Shown here: positions 19,593 through 28,664 of the stretch, one piece after another | Numbering within the stretch: position 1 is the stretch's first letter | Layout of the letters: each line of letters begins with the position of its first letter | From: Hyalangium versicolor | Lineage (GTDB): Bacteria > Myxococcota > Myxococcia > Myxococcales > Myxococcaceae | Direction: 5' to 3' | DNA: 64,000 nucleotides | Assembly (NCBI RefSeq): GCF_020103695.1 | Contig: NZ_JAHXBF010000026.1 | Coordinates: forward strand, 62,001 to 126,000 | The notes under the pieces: model-generated | Told to the model about the DNA's origin: nothing | What the model saw: only the letters and a program-made list of their open reading frames with translations | Database searches by the model: none | Made by a program: the position numbers and the translations under genes

Positions 19593-20849
19593 TCAGGGAG
19601 CCTGGACGTCCCACGCAACCAGGAGGCTCTCAGGCCTTCGGACGGTGACGCTCTTCAGGAAGCCCAGGTTCTGCCCCGGCACGAGCCGAAGTCCCGGGAG
19701 ACTTCGAAGCAGGGCGTCGAGCGCCACCCTTGCCTCGAGTCGTGCGAGCGGCGCGCCAATGCAGAAGTGGAGCCCCTGGCCGAAGGCGAGGTGCTTCTTC
19801 ACGTCCGTCCGCCGGACATCGAAGCGCTCCGGTTCGTGGAACCGGGCCTCGTCGCGGTTGGCCGAAGCGTAGACGATATGGATGTGGGCGCCCTTCGGAA
19901 TCGGGACGCCCCCAACTTCCACTGCCTCCCGCGCGGTGCGGAACATGGCATGCACGGGCGAGGTCATCCGCACCGCTTCCTCGACGGCACCGGCGATGAG
20001 GCTCGGCTCGTTCCGGAGTGCGTGCAATTGCTCCGGATGCCGGAGCAGCAGCTCCACCGCGCCCACGATGAGGCCCGCGGTCGTCTCATGCCCCGCGAAG
20101 TGCACCTGCATCAGCAGGCTCACGAGCTCCGCCATGCTCATGGGCGGCGTCATCCCTTGCCCCTCGGTGATGATGTCGCTCATCAAGTCCTCCCGGGGAG
20201 CCGTCTTCCGCTCCTCGAGCGCCGAGGCGAGGTAGCGCTGGAACTCGACCACGCCCCGCGCGCATGCGACCTGGTGCTCGACGGGGCCATGCGCCGCCAG
20301 GACGGTGGACAACTCATCGGACCAGCGTCGGAACCGGTGGACGTCCGAGCGGGGGATTCCGAGGATCTCCGCGATGATGCTGGACGACAGCGGATGGGCG
20401 AACCGGAGGAACAGATCCGCCTGTCCCTCCTGCCGGAAGCCAAGGATGAGCTCGTCCACGAGGGAGCGGATGAGGGGCTCCTTCTGCGAGAGCCTCCGCC
20501 CGGTGAAGGCTTTGCTGACGAGGCCCCGGAAGCGGGTATGCGCGGGCGGATCGTTGTCCACGAGGCTGGGCACCAGGGGGTAGCCGCCCATCAGCGTGGA
20601 GACGACCTCCGGCGGAATCGTCGCGGCCCCCACCGTGATGGACTCGGCGGAAGAGAAGCGCGCGGTATCGGCCACCACGGCGCTGATGTCCGCATGGCGC
20701 GTCACCACCCACGCTCCCAGCGCGGGGCTGAAGAACACCGGCTCCTCTCTCCGAGCACGCGCCAGGAACGGGTGAGGCTCCTCGAGCTGGGGCGAGTCGA
20801 GCGGGTGGTACTCGGAGCCAAGGCCTCGGGGCGTGTTGGTCGTGGACAT
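19593..20849 (-). CDS. Cytochrome P450
   Basis: 418 residues, the size of bacterial class I P450s. The oxygen-binding I-helix motif is AGHETT, the K-helix ExxR pair is in EEAVRMTSP, and the haem loop FGQGLHFCIG supplies the thiolate ligand Cys363. No membrane anchor. It should hydroxylate or otherwise oxidise a small hydrophobic molecule using electrons from a ferredoxin and reductase, neither of which is encoded nearby. ATG at 20849 is preferred to an upstream TTG. No biosynthetic cluster surrounds it, so the substrate is unknown. It diverges from the VWA lipoprotein gene. Confidence 0.92.
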   Translation of the reverse strand: MSTTNTPRGLGSEYHPLDSPQLEEPHPFLARARREEPVFFSPALGAWVVTRHADISAVVADTARFSSAESITVGAATIPPEVVSTLMGGYPLVPSLVDNDPPAHTRFRGLVSKAFTGRRLSQKEPLIRSLVDELILGFRQEGQADLFLRFAHPLSSSIIAEILGIPRSDVHRFRRWSDELSTVLAAHGPVEHQVACARGVVEFQRYLASALEERKTAPREDLMSDIITEGQGMTPPMSMAELVSLLMQVHFAGHETTAGLIVGAVELLLRHPEQLHALRNEPSLIAGAVEEAVRMTSPVHAMFRTAREAVEVGGVPIPKGAHIHIVYASANRDEARFHEPERFDVRRTDVKKHLAFGQGLHFCIGAPLARLEARVALDALLRSLPGLRLVPGQNLGFLKSVTVRRPESLLVAWDVQAP

Positions 20850-21059
20850 AGATGCGCACCTTTCTGGCAATCAGCTCTTGGGTTGGAGCCATTCTGCAGC
20901 TTCTCGAACCGGGCCGGGGGAGTGAGGGTGGGGTGTGACTGGGGGAACGGACGGATTCACCCCATGTCACCACTGGCGTATATCGTTGCAAGTCTCCGCA
21001 AGCCCTGGGCCGCGCCTGGCTTCGGACGCGGAACCCTTCTGGAGTGGAGGCTCCTGATA

Positions 21060-24035
21060 ATGAACGTGCAACGGTGGTTTCATGCCGCGCTGCTCGGGGC
21101 GATCCTGGTGGCAGCGGCAGCATGCGGTGACCCCGACCCTTCCCCTCAAGAGCCAGACGCGGGCGCCGGGGACGCTGGCTCTGATGCGGGTTTGCCCGAT
21201 GCGGGTTTCCCGGATGGTGGCTCCTCTCTGGACGGTGGCTCCTCCCAGGATGGCGGCTCCTCTCAGGACGGTGGCTCCTCCCAGGACGGTGGCTCCTCCC
21301 AGGACGGTGGCTCCTCCCAGGACGGTGGCTCCTCCCAGGATGGCGGCTCCTCCCAGGATGGTGGCTCCGCGCAGGACGGTGGCTCCGCGCAGGATGGTGG
21401 TTTTCCGCAGGATGGTGGCTCCTCGGATGCGGGCATCCCGGATCCGAACGACCCGAACAATGCGACCAAGGACACGGATTGTGACGGTCTGAGCGACAAG
21501 GTGGAGTTCGAGACGAACCGAGGCAACGGCAGGAAGACGAACCCTGGGCTTGCGGACACGGACCTGGACGGACTGCCAGACGGGCTCGAGGTGGGAGTCG
21601 ATACGCCGGTGCCTGGCACCACATGCGTCCTGCTGAGGGATGAGGGCTTCCTGCTGAAGACGGACCCCACCAGCCCGGACTCGGATGATGACGGCCTGCT
21701 GGATGGCGTGGAGGATGCCAACCACAACGGCAAGGCGGATGATTGGGAGACGCATCCCCTGCTCAAGGACTCGGACTGCGACGGACTGATTGACGGGCCC
21801 AACCAGGGCACCACCCTGGGCGAGGACCTGAACGCCAACGGCTTCAAGGATGGCAACGAGACGGACCCGCGCAAGTCGGACAGCGATGGGGATGGCATCC
21901 TGGATGGTGTGGAACGAGGTGTCACCGTCAATCCCGATCCCACCTCCTGCTCGGGCTTCATTCCAGACATCGATCCCGGCACGAACACGGATCCGACCAA
22001 TACCGACTCCGACGGCGACGGAGTGAGTGATGGCGCCGAGGACTCCAACCAGAACGGCAGGGTGGAGCCCCCTGAGTTGGATCCCGCGGATGGCACGGAT
22101 GCCAGCGGGCCCGTGGGGCAGGTGTGCACCACGAACAACCTGCGCTCCGTGGCGTTCAAGGACGAGCAGGGGCCCGACATCAAGCTGGCGCTGCCGCTGT
22201 CGTTCGACGAAGTCACCCAGATCAAGGTGGGCAGCGATGTCCGAGGCCTGATCGGCTACGACAGCAGCAACAAGGTGGGCTTCCTCGTCTATCGCCAGCC
22301 CGCGCCCGCGGGGGCCTCCGACCCGCTGGGGGACGAGGAAGTGCTGCGGCCGTCCATTGCCAGCAAGGGGGCTCTGTCCAATCGAACCGCCCAGCGATTC
22401 ACGACCTGGGATGGCTATGGGGCCGTGCAGGCCTTCTATGACCAGGCAGGCACGACCACGGATCTCAAGCGCCGGACCGATGAGCTCGTGGACGCGCTGG
22501 TGCCCGGCAGCACGGGCCGCCTGAGTTCCTCCGCGTCGGGCATCACCGGGAACTTCCGGCTGCAGACGCTCTTCGTCCATCGCTCGGCGCAGAGCGTCGT
22601 GGTTCTCATCGCGGTGACGAACCTGGGGGCGGTCACGGACTCGAACCAGAACTCGGTGGCGGCCTTCTCCGCGAGGGATCTGTCGGATGGGTCCGCGCTG
22701 GCGCAGTTCGGCGAGCCGACGGCCGTCCAGTGCGAGCGCTTCCATGTCGCGACGACGTCGAAGTTGGATCTGCTCTTCGTGGTGGACGACAGCGGCTCCA
22801 TGGCGACGTCTCAGACGGCGCTGGCGACGACGGCCCAGTCCGCGGTCAATGCGCTCAACGCCACCTCCCTGGATTGGCGCATGGCGATGGTCACCTCCAG
22901 CTACCACATCGCCAACTCTGCCAACTCGGCCAGGCTGCGGCCGTTCACCCGCAACGTGAACAAGGTGAGGGCGTGGCTCACGGAGAACAGCATCTGCACC
23001 TCGGGGATCTGCAGCAATGTGCCCACCACCCCTGAGGCTGCTACCTGCTCTGGAAGCTCCGCGGAAGGCGCGAACGGAGGGTGCTGGGTCAGCGTCACCG
23101 GCTCCGGCACCGAGGGTGTTCTGGGTGCGTCCCGGAAGGCCATCGATGACATCACCCCCGGAACGGATGCGACGGCTCCCGAGTCGCCCACCCTGGCGCG
23201 CAAGGGTGCCAGTCTCGTGGTGGTCATTCTTGGGGATGCGGATGATCAGACCAGTGGTGTCACCTCGACCGTGGTGAACTGCGGTTCAGGAGGCACCTCG
23301 GACAGGGCGGGTTCGGGCTGTGAGCCCATCCAGAACTTCATCAACTTCTTTGGCAGCGTGTCCTCTCCCACGACGCCCGGCAACAAGACGGGCAAGCTCA
23401 TCCCCGTGCACGGCATCGTGTGCCCGACGGGAGCCTTCTGTGGCTGCACCACGCAGCCGTGCGACAGCAACAACACGACTCGAGAGTTCAACCCGCAGCC
23501 CCAGTACGGGCCGTTGCGGCATGCAACGGTGGTCAATGCCTCGGGCGGTGTGTTGGGCTCCATCCTCGATGCCACTTCGATCCAGGCCGCGATGACGGCG
23601 ATCGTGTCCGACACGATTGGCAACCAGGGATACCAGACGCTCAAGCCGCCGATCGGGGCTTCGATCAAGGTGGCGCTGGAGGCCGTGAGCGATCCGGCGC
23701 TCTGCCAGGCGAGCAACGTTCCGCGCAGCACCGTCAATGGCTTCGACTTCGACGGCAGCGCCCGGACACTCTCCCTGTTCGGAGCTTGCCGCCCGGCGAC
23801 CATGAACTCGCAGGCGGTGGTGTCCTACCGGTACTGGCGCAACACGGTGAGCGATCCGAATGGCGGCGCGCCATGCGAGGACGACCCGTACTACAGCCCG
23901 GTCGAGCCGGACCACTGCGCCGGCCCGACCCTGGGCTGCGACGCCTCGGACACTCAGTGCGTGTGCAAGCCCAACTGCGGTGGCACCTGCAGTGTCGGCA
24001 CGCAGTGCAACATGGCAACCTGCGCATGTGAGTGA
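21060..24035 (+). CDS. Large VWA-domain lipoprotein with DGG repeats and Asp-rich calcium repeats
   Basis: 991 residues. The N-terminus is a lipoprotein-type signal with Cys at about residue 21 (AAAACGD). Next comes a low-complexity linker of about 12 DGGSSQ repeats (about 50-125), then thrombospondin-3-like Asp-rich repeats (about 136-345, e.g. DSDGDGI, DSDDDG), which usually bind calcium. A von Willebrand A domain begins near residue 570 with the metal-site motif VVDDSGSM. The last 60 residues are Cys-rich (CKPNCGGTC). This is a typical myxobacterial cell-surface adhesin-like design. The ATG at 21060 has GGAGTGGAGG upstream. The gene is flanked by a strong hairpin at its 3' end. Confidence 0.87.
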   Translation: MNVQRWFHAALLGAILVAAAACGDPDPSPQEPDAGAGDAGSDAGLPDAGFPDGGSSLDGGSSQDGGSSQDGGSSQDGGSSQDGGSSQDGGSSQDGGSSQDGGSAQDGGSAQDGGFPQDGGSSDAGIPDPNDPNNATKDTDCDGLSDKVEFETNRGNGRKTNPGLADTDLDGLPDGLEVGVDTPVPGTTCVLLRDEGFLLKTDPTSPDSDDDGLLDGVEDANHNGKADDWETHPLLKDSDCDGLIDGPNQGTTLGEDLNANGFKDGNETDPRKSDSDGDGILDGVERGVTVNPDPTSCSGFIPDIDPGTNTDPTNTDSDGDGVSDGAEDSNQNGRVEPPELDPADGTDASGPVGQVCTTNNLRSVAFKDEQGPDIKLALPLSFDEVTQIKVGSDVRGLIGYDSSNKVGFLVYRQPAPAGASDPLGDEEVLRPSIASKGALSNRTAQRFTTWDGYGAVQAFYDQAGTTTDLKRRTDELVDALVPGSTGRLSSSASGITGNFRLQTLFVHRSAQSVVVLIAVTNLGAVTDSNQNSVAAFSARDLSDGSALAQFGEPTAVQCERFHVATTSKLDLLFVVDDSGSMATSQTALATTAQSAVNALNATSLDWRMAMVTSSYHIANSANSARLRPFTRNVNKVRAWLTENSICTSGICSNVPTTPEAATCSGSSAEGANGGCWVSVTGSGTEGVLGASRKAIDDITPGTDATAPESPTLARKGASLVVVILGDADDQTSGVTSTVVNCGSGGTSDRAGSGCEPIQNFINFFGSVSSPTTPGNKTGKLIPVHGIVCPTGAFCGCTTQPCDSNNTTREFNPQPQYGPLRHATVVNASGGVLGSILDATSIQAAMTAIVSDTIGNQGYQTLKPPIGASIKVALEAVSDPALCQASNVPRSTVNGFDFDGSARTLSLFGACRPATMNSQAVVSYRYWRNTVSDPNGGAPCEDDPYYSPVEPDHCAGPTLGCDASDTQCVCKPNCGGTCSVGTQCNMATCACE
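21213..21425 (+). repeat. 18-bp tandem repeat (DGGSSQ) array
   Basis: About 12 imperfect copies of GGTGGCTCCTCCCAGGAC inside the VWA lipoprotein gene. Variation is mostly in the third codon position plus SA and FP variants at the 3' side. Copy number is likely to vary between strains by slippage without breaking the frame. Confidence 0.92.
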
Positions 24036-24042
24036 GGCTCCC

Positions 24043-24082
24043 GAGCCCGCGTGAGGTGGTCACCCCATCTCACGCGGGGCTC
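24043..24082. terminator. Hairpin between convergent genes
   Basis: GAGCCCGCGTGAG pairs with CTCACGCGGGGCTC (one bulged G) around a 13-base loop, 8 bp after the VWA gene stop and before the radical SAM gene stop on the other strand. The stem is long enough to end transcription from both sides; no U-tract. Confidence 0.6.
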
Positions 24083-24106
24083 TCGGAGGAAGGGCTGATC
24101 GTCAAC

Positions 24107-25825
24107 TCACGCCGGCTGCAGGAAGCGGCCGTCCACGAGATGGTCGATGACCTCTCGTGCCGAGTCCGGGTCGAGCTTCACCTTGGATCCCAGTTGCGCC
24201 ACCGCGCTGGCAACCGTCGTCGGGCGCTCGAAGGCGGCCAGGGTGCTCAGGAGGATCCTCCCTTCCTCACCCTGATCCAGCGTCGGATCCGTGAACCGGC
24301 GCGGGCTGACCGAAGGTGCGCAGGCCAGTCCCGTTCCATCCACTGACCGCACGACGGTCACCTGTTCCTGGGCCACTTTCGCTGGGACCTTGTGAGGTCC
24401 CAGCCAATCTCCCAGCTTGAACTGGAGCGTCGAGGGAGCGGTGTTCAACAGGCGCGTGCGTCCATGGATGGGAACCTTTCGCCTCGCGGCCCTGTGCTCC
24501 CACGCCAGCGCATCGACCTGCTCCGACGTGCGCTGCACCGCTTTCTCGAGCGCCGCGTCGCGGAAGCGCAGCATCGGCACCGAGATATCCCCTGGCTCGC
24601 GCCGCTCGAAGTACTCGAGGAACTCGGCGAACGTGCGCGCTTCCGTCGCCATGTCGAACCGCGCGGGGTGCTCGGTGACGAGCGCCCCAGGCTGCGCTTC
24701 CAGCCGCTGATAGCCCACCACGCAGTCGAGGCTGATCACTCGCTTCACCAGCCGCAACTCCTCCTCGAGCGTGGCGGCGCTAGCAAAGGGCAGACCCGCG
24801 ATTCCGGAGATCTCGACGCCCAGGTTCGGATGGCGGCGGCAGCGGTCGATGATCTCGAGCAACTCCCGGTCCGAGGCGCAGGGCTTGAGCAGGCCCCGAC
24901 GCATCTGCTCCTGCCGCTGCTGCTCCGAGAAGCAGCCGATGTCGAGCACCATGTAGACCTGCTCGAAGGTCTGTGCCAGGGCGTCGATCAGCTCCATCGA
25001 CGCGATCCCCCACAGGAAATACGTGCAGGAGTGCCGCGAGAGATCGACCCCGGCCCAGGTGCTCTGCAGAAACGCCGCCGAGCTCCCCGAGAAGTCATAG
25101 CGGTACTGCCACGTCCGGGGGGCGGTCTCCTGGTGGTCGCGGCGAACGCTCTCCTCGGAGCGGAGGAACGGCTTCGCGCGCCCGAAGTCCGCCTTCTGGT
25201 TGCCTCGGGCCCCACCGCAATACAGGCAGTTCTCGCCGCACCCCTTGCCAGGCGCGACCCACCCCGAGAAGGCGTGGCGGTCCTGGTAGCTCAAGAAGAT
25301 ATCGTCGAAGTGCGAGTAGTAGACGTCCTCGCTGTTCTTGGCGCCCTGCACGTATTGCAGGGCTTGCCGCCGTGGGGAGCCGTCCGGTGCCTGGGTGACG
25401 CAGTTGGGCGGGGAGGGATCGCCTCGGCAGAGCGCGAGCATGGGCACTTCGCCGTCGCCCAGGATGATGTGATCGATGCAGTCGAACGCGTACAGCTCTC
25501 GCCACCAGTACGACGCGGAGTTACCACCCAGGACGATCTGGATCTCGGGATCGATCTTGCGCAGCGCCCGGGCCAACAACAGCGCCCGGTGGACATGGTG
25601 GAACCACTTGAGGCTGATGCCGACGAGCTTGGGGCGTACGCGGGCTACCAGGGCTTCGAGCGAGCGGACCACCTCTTCCTCGGTCTCGTCCCCGTCGTAG
25701 AGGCGGACGAAGGCTTCGATTCCGCCCCGCCGCAGGTAGCCCGCGAGGTACAAGATCCCGCAGGTGGCCTCTCCGGTTCCGGCACCGAGAAGGAGGACTG
25801 GAGAGAGGACACGACGGCCATGCAT
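24107..25825 (-). CDS. B12-binding-domain radical SAM protein
   Basis: 572 residues from the ATG at 25825. The N-terminal 150 residues form the Rossmann-like fold of cobalamin-binding domains (LLLGAG, VGISLKWF, IVLGGNSAS, LGDGEVPML), but the His of the DxHxxG motif is absent, as in BchE-like enzymes. The radical SAM core starts with GKGCGENCLYCGG: Cys196, Cys200 and Cys203 bind the 4Fe-4S cluster. The last 60 residues look like a small winged-helix or PqqD-like domain (LAAFERPTTVASAVAQL, then REVIDHLVDGRFLQ), as seen in peptide-modifying enzymes. No precursor peptide gene was found nearby. Substrate unknown. Two inverted repeats lie in the 134 bp upstream. Confidence 0.85.
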   Translation of the reverse strand: MHGRRVLSPVLLLGAGTGEATCGILYLAGYLRRGGIEAFVRLYDGDETEEEVVRSLEALVARVRPKLVGISLKWFHHVHRALLLARALRKIDPEIQIVLGGNSASYWWRELYAFDCIDHIILGDGEVPMLALCRGDPSPPNCVTQAPDGSPRRQALQYVQGAKNSEDVYYSHFDDIFLSYQDRHAFSGWVAPGKGCGENCLYCGGARGNQKADFGRAKPFLRSEESVRRDHQETAPRTWQYRYDFSGSSAAFLQSTWAGVDLSRHSCTYFLWGIASMELIDALAQTFEQVYMVLDIGCFSEQQRQEQMRRGLLKPCASDRELLEIIDRCRRHPNLGVEISGIAGLPFASAATLEEELRLVKRVISLDCVVGYQRLEAQPGALVTEHPARFDMATEARTFAEFLEYFERREPGDISVPMLRFRDAALEKAVQRTSEQVDALAWEHRAARRKVPIHGRTRLLNTAPSTLQFKLGDWLGPHKVPAKVAQEQVTVVRSVDGTGLACAPSVSPRRFTDPTLDQGEEGRILLSTLAAFERPTTVASAVAQLGSKVKLDPDSAREVIDHLVDGRFLQPA

Positions 25826-25898
25826 GAGACGTTCCCCAACTTCGAGAGCCCGTAAGTATAGACGGTCCGCCTCAGCCGACCTACCTGATGAGGTGCCC

Positions 25899-25912
25899 CT
25901 CTCGGGCGAGAG
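25899..25912. promoter_or_regulatory. 6-bp perfect inverted repeat
   Basis: CTCTCG-GG-CGAGAG, 74 bp upstream of the radical SAM start and next to the larger repeat at 25921. Confidence 0.35.
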
Positions 25913-25920
25913 AGCGACCC

Positions 25921-25943
25921 ACTGGTATGCTGGCCATACCAGT
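25921..25943. promoter_or_regulatory. 9-bp perfect inverted repeat upstream of radical SAM gene
   Basis: ACTGGTATG-CTGGC-CATACCAGT, 96 bp upstream of the radical SAM start and 17 bp past the end of the next gene upstream. The symmetry and 5-bp centre fit a dimeric regulator site; as RNA it could also be a terminator for the upstream gene, though no U-tract follows. Confidence 0.5.
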
Positions 25944-25959
25944 TCGCGGCGAACCACCC

Positions 25960-27207
25960 CTAGTTGGAACTGCCAGGTGGCTCCACCGGCTCGGGCATGG
26001 CCCACACGGCCGACGGGGTGAGGTAGACCCCGTCGAAGGCGTAGAGGATGCCCGTCCAACGGTCCCAGAAGACGCCCCAGTTGTACTCGGTGGGAGGTGC
26101 CGTGAGCGGGTTGCCGTCCGGATCCGGCCGGCTGTAGGCAAAGTCCGAGTAGTCCCACGGGTGGGTACCGAAGGCCGTCGTGAGGAACGGGGTGAGCAAC
26201 TGCATCAGCGCGGAGCGGGACACCTCATCGGAGCGAGGCGCCGCCGGGGTGAACACAGGCTGCGCCTGATCGTGCTGCTCGCGCCAGGCGATGCAGTTGT
26301 TGCCCATGGCAATGAGAGCATCGCGTTCGGCAGGCGTGGGTGCGAGCCGGGCCTTCTCGTACAGGGCGAAGGCCGCCACCAGCAGGCTCTTCCAGTTCAT
26401 GCCCGGGAAGAGGGTGGAGAACTGGTAGGGGCGGGGTGTGTCATGGGCGTGGGCGAGCGCGTAGGCGTAGGCGCTCTGGGCCTCCACCGGGCTCGTGCCG
26501 GGGAGCGGGAACTCCGCCAACACCTGCTCGGGCGTCACCGAGCCCCCGCGAGCGCTGCGCCAGTCGATGTAGCTGCGCCCCGCGCCGCCGATGTCCGAGT
26601 AGATGGCCAGGTTGCCCTCATGCAGGGTGCGCTCGAACGTCCGGACGATGATCTCGGCCTTGTCGAGGGGCCAGAAGGCGGGAGCGCTCGAATAGACGAC
26701 GACGAGCCGTGACGCGGTGGTGAACAGGACGCGCGGGTCCCCGAGCTGCTCCCAGTTCAGGGCCGAGGCCAGCGACGCGAGCGAGGTGGCTACATCCACG
26801 GGGATGCCTCGCAGGATCAGCTCCTGGGCCAGGCTCTGGATGGAGCCTCGCATGTCGCCGGAGATGCCCGCCCGATCGAGGCAGGAGGACACGGAGAAGC
26901 AGGGCCACGAGCGGGACGCACGGATGATGCGCAGCGCGAGGTCCGTACCGAGCATGCCCTGGCCTCCGGCCTGCGAGGCATGCGGGGCGAAGGCGTACCA
27001 GACGGGGCGCACGTTGCTGCTCCCACCCGGTTGGAGGCTCGGATCGACCAGGGATTGCACCTCGTAAGCGAGTTGGATGTAGCCCAGGGTGATGCGGCGG
27101 TTGTCTTCCAGTGGCGTGGCGCCTCGAGCCTCGAGGGCTGGAAAGCTCACCCACGCCAGGGCCAGCAGCCACGCAGCGACAGCGCAGCCACGCGAACGAT
27201 GCTTCAT
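25960..27207 (-). CDS. Secreted hypothetical protein
   Basis: 415 residues. Residues 1-29 are a clear signal peptide ending ARGA. The rest has no membrane segment and only a few Cys (CFSVSSCLD, a likely disulfide). The sequence is enzyme-like in composition, with Trp/Tyr-rich stretches near the end (PTEYNWGVFWDRWTG), but I recognise no family. The ATG at 27207 is preceded by GAGGAG at 8 bases and overlaps a perfect 14-bp palindrome. It ends 134 bp before the radical SAM gene on the same strand, so the two may be cotranscribed; the hairpins between them make that uncertain. Confidence 0.75.
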   Translation of the reverse strand: MKHRSRGCAVAAWLLALAWVSFPALEARGATPLEDNRRITLGYIQLAYEVQSLVDPSLQPGGSSNVRPVWYAFAPHASQAGGQGMLGTDLALRIIRASRSWPCFSVSSCLDRAGISGDMRGSIQSLAQELILRGIPVDVATSLASLASALNWEQLGDPRVLFTTASRLVVVYSSAPAFWPLDKAEIIVRTFERTLHEGNLAIYSDIGGAGRSYIDWRSARGGSVTPEQVLAEFPLPGTSPVEAQSAYAYALAHAHDTPRPYQFSTLFPGMNWKSLLVAAFALYEKARLAPTPAERDALIAMGNNCIAWREQHDQAQPVFTPAAPRSDEVSRSALMQLLTPFLTTAFGTHPWDYSDFAYSRPDPDGNPLTAPPTEYNWGVFWDRWTGILYAFDGVYLTPSAVWAMPEPVEPPGSSN

Positions 27208-27213
27208 GAAGCA
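27200..27213. promoter_or_regulatory. 14-bp palindrome over a start codon
   Basis: TGCTTCATGAAGCA is a perfect palindrome centred on the ATG of the secreted-protein gene; a second one, TCTTCGAAGA, lies at 27220-27229. Either could be an operator, or chance. Confidence 0.3.
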
Positions 27214-27429
27214 GTCTCCTCTTCGAAGAAGTGGCACGGTCCAGAGGGCCGGGGAGGGTGCACTGGCGGAGGCCGGATGTGAACCCGGTTTTTTGCGGTT
27301 CTGTCCGTTGGTTGGCCACTGCTCGTGGAGCGACTGGTGTGCGCCTCCGCTATAACGTCGACACCGGCGACTGCGGCGTCTCCAGAAGGTTGCCGCACAT
27401 GGCAGATGGCTCGAGAGCGGAGTTGGCGA

Positions 27430-28206
27430 ATGAAGATGCGACGCGCATGGGCAGCGTTCCTCCTCGGTATCCTTGCAACGGTCTGCTGGACGACGGAGGC
27501 GTTGGCGCAGACCCCTCCACCGGCCAAGGCGGTCAACGTGGTGCTGGTGCATGGCGCCTGGGCGGATGGTTCGAGCTGGAGCGAAGTCATTCAGCGGCTT
27601 CAAGCCGCCGGACTGCATGTGACCGCGGTGCAGAATCCACTGACATCGCTTGCCGATTCCGTCGCCGAGACGCGACGCGTTCTGGCTCAGCAGGAGGGTC
27701 CCACGGTGCTGGTCGCCCACTCCTGGGGCGGGACGGTCATCAGTGAGGTGGGAACCGATCCGAAGGTGACGGCGCTCGTGTACGTGGCCGCGCGTGCACC
27801 CGATACGGGAGAGGACTTCGTTGCACTCTCCAAGAAGTACCCCACCATGCCCGTGCGGGCCGGCGTCCAGGAGCGCGAGGGCTTCACCACGATCGGTGAG
27901 GAGCACTTCCTCAAATACTTCGCGAACGGTGTCGCACCCGACAAGGCGAAGGTCCTGTACGCCGTGCAGCAGCCAACCGCTGCTTCGCTGTTCGCGGGAA
28001 AGACCACCGTGGCGGCCTGGCAATCCAAGCCGAGCTGGTATGCGGTGTCGAAGCAGGATCAGACGATCTCGCCAGACCTCCAGCGGTTTCTCGCGAAACG
28101 CATGAAGGCGACGGCTGTGGAGCTGGAGGCAGGACACCTTTCCCTGATCTCCCACTCACAGGACATCGCCAACCTGATCCTGGCGGCTGCGGGTCACCGC
28201 AAGTGA
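27430..28206 (+). CDS. Exported alpha/beta hydrolase
   Basis: 258 residues. A signal peptide (about 1-27, ending EALAQ) is followed by an alpha/beta hydrolase fold: the oxyanion strand VVLVHGAWADGSSW, the nucleophile elbow VAHSWGG, and the catalytic His in ELEAGHLS near the end. It belongs to the small esterase group related to plant salicylate/methyl-ester esterases. Substrate unknown. The ATG at 27430 has GGAG 8 bases upstream; an upstream open extension is unlike protein. It diverges from the secreted-protein gene over about 220 bp. Confidence 0.87.
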   Translation: MKMRRAWAAFLLGILATVCWTTEALAQTPPPAKAVNVVLVHGAWADGSSWSEVIQRLQAAGLHVTAVQNPLTSLADSVAETRRVLAQQEGPTVLVAHSWGGTVISEVGTDPKVTALVYVAARAPDTGEDFVALSKKYPTMPVRAGVQEREGFTTIGEEHFLKYFANGVAPDKAKVLYAVQQPTAASLFAGKTTVAAWQSKPSWYAVSKQDQTISPDLQRFLAKRMKATAVELEAGHLSLISHSQDIANLILAAAGHRK

Positions 28207-28217
28207 TCACGAAGGCT

Positions 28218-28574
28218 TCACTTCGGGAGCTTGCCCTGCTGCTTGAGCGTCTCCAGATCCTTGAAGCCTCCGATCAGTGTCCCGTCGATGAAGACCATGG
28301 GGAACGTCGGGAAGCCCGCCCAGAGCTTGATCGCCAGGCGCTTCTGCCACATGGAGAAATAGCTCCCATATTCGATGTACGTGAACTGGATGCCCTCGGC
28401 TTCCAGCAGCTTGCGCGCTCGCTTCACGAACGGGTTCTGCGCCATGCCCACCACCACCACCTTGTCGCGCGCCACCGTGCTGGCGACATGCTCGACAATG
28501 TCGCGGTGGAACTTGCTCACGGCCTCCTGAACAGTCGGAGCCACCTTGTCCTGCGAGAGGGTCAGTCGTGTCAT
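28218..28574 (-). CDS. Glutaredoxin-fold protein lacking active-site cysteine
   Basis: 118 residues. The pattern is that of monothiol glutaredoxins: a strand VVVVGMAQNPFVKRARKLLEA where CPYC or CGFS is expected, the cis-proline segment TFPMVFIDG and the GGFKDLE loop that binds glutathione. The active-site position reads AQNPF, and the whole protein contains no Cys, so it cannot do thiol chemistry. It may bind glutathione or an iron-sulfur cluster partner, or serve as a structural relative. It converges with the hydrolase gene. The start at 28574 gives the usual family length. Confidence 0.82.
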   Translation of the reverse strand: MTRLTLSQDKVAPTVQEAVSKFHRDIVEHVASTVARDKVVVVGMAQNPFVKRARKLLEAEGIQFTYIEYGSYFSMWQKRLAIKLWAGFPTFPMVFIDGTLIGGFKDLETLKQQGKLPK

Positions 28575-28664
28575 GGGGGCCCTCTTTAATGGATGATGCC
28601 TCCCGGAGCCTGGAAATCGACCCGCCTCGTTTCTCCAGCAGGGGAGGCGCTGTCGGCCGCTCGC

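Noticed and set aside
19767..21059. Upstream extension of the VWA lipoprotein frame
   Set aside because: It runs opposite the P450 gene and is not protein-like; the lipoprotein signal and ribosome site fix the start at 21060.
21213..21425. Possible CRISPR array
   Set aside because: The repeats are 18 bp, contiguous without spacers, in frame and inside a coding gene.
27271..27293. Small hairpin with T-run as terminator
   Set aside because: The stem is only 4 bp and no gene ends there.
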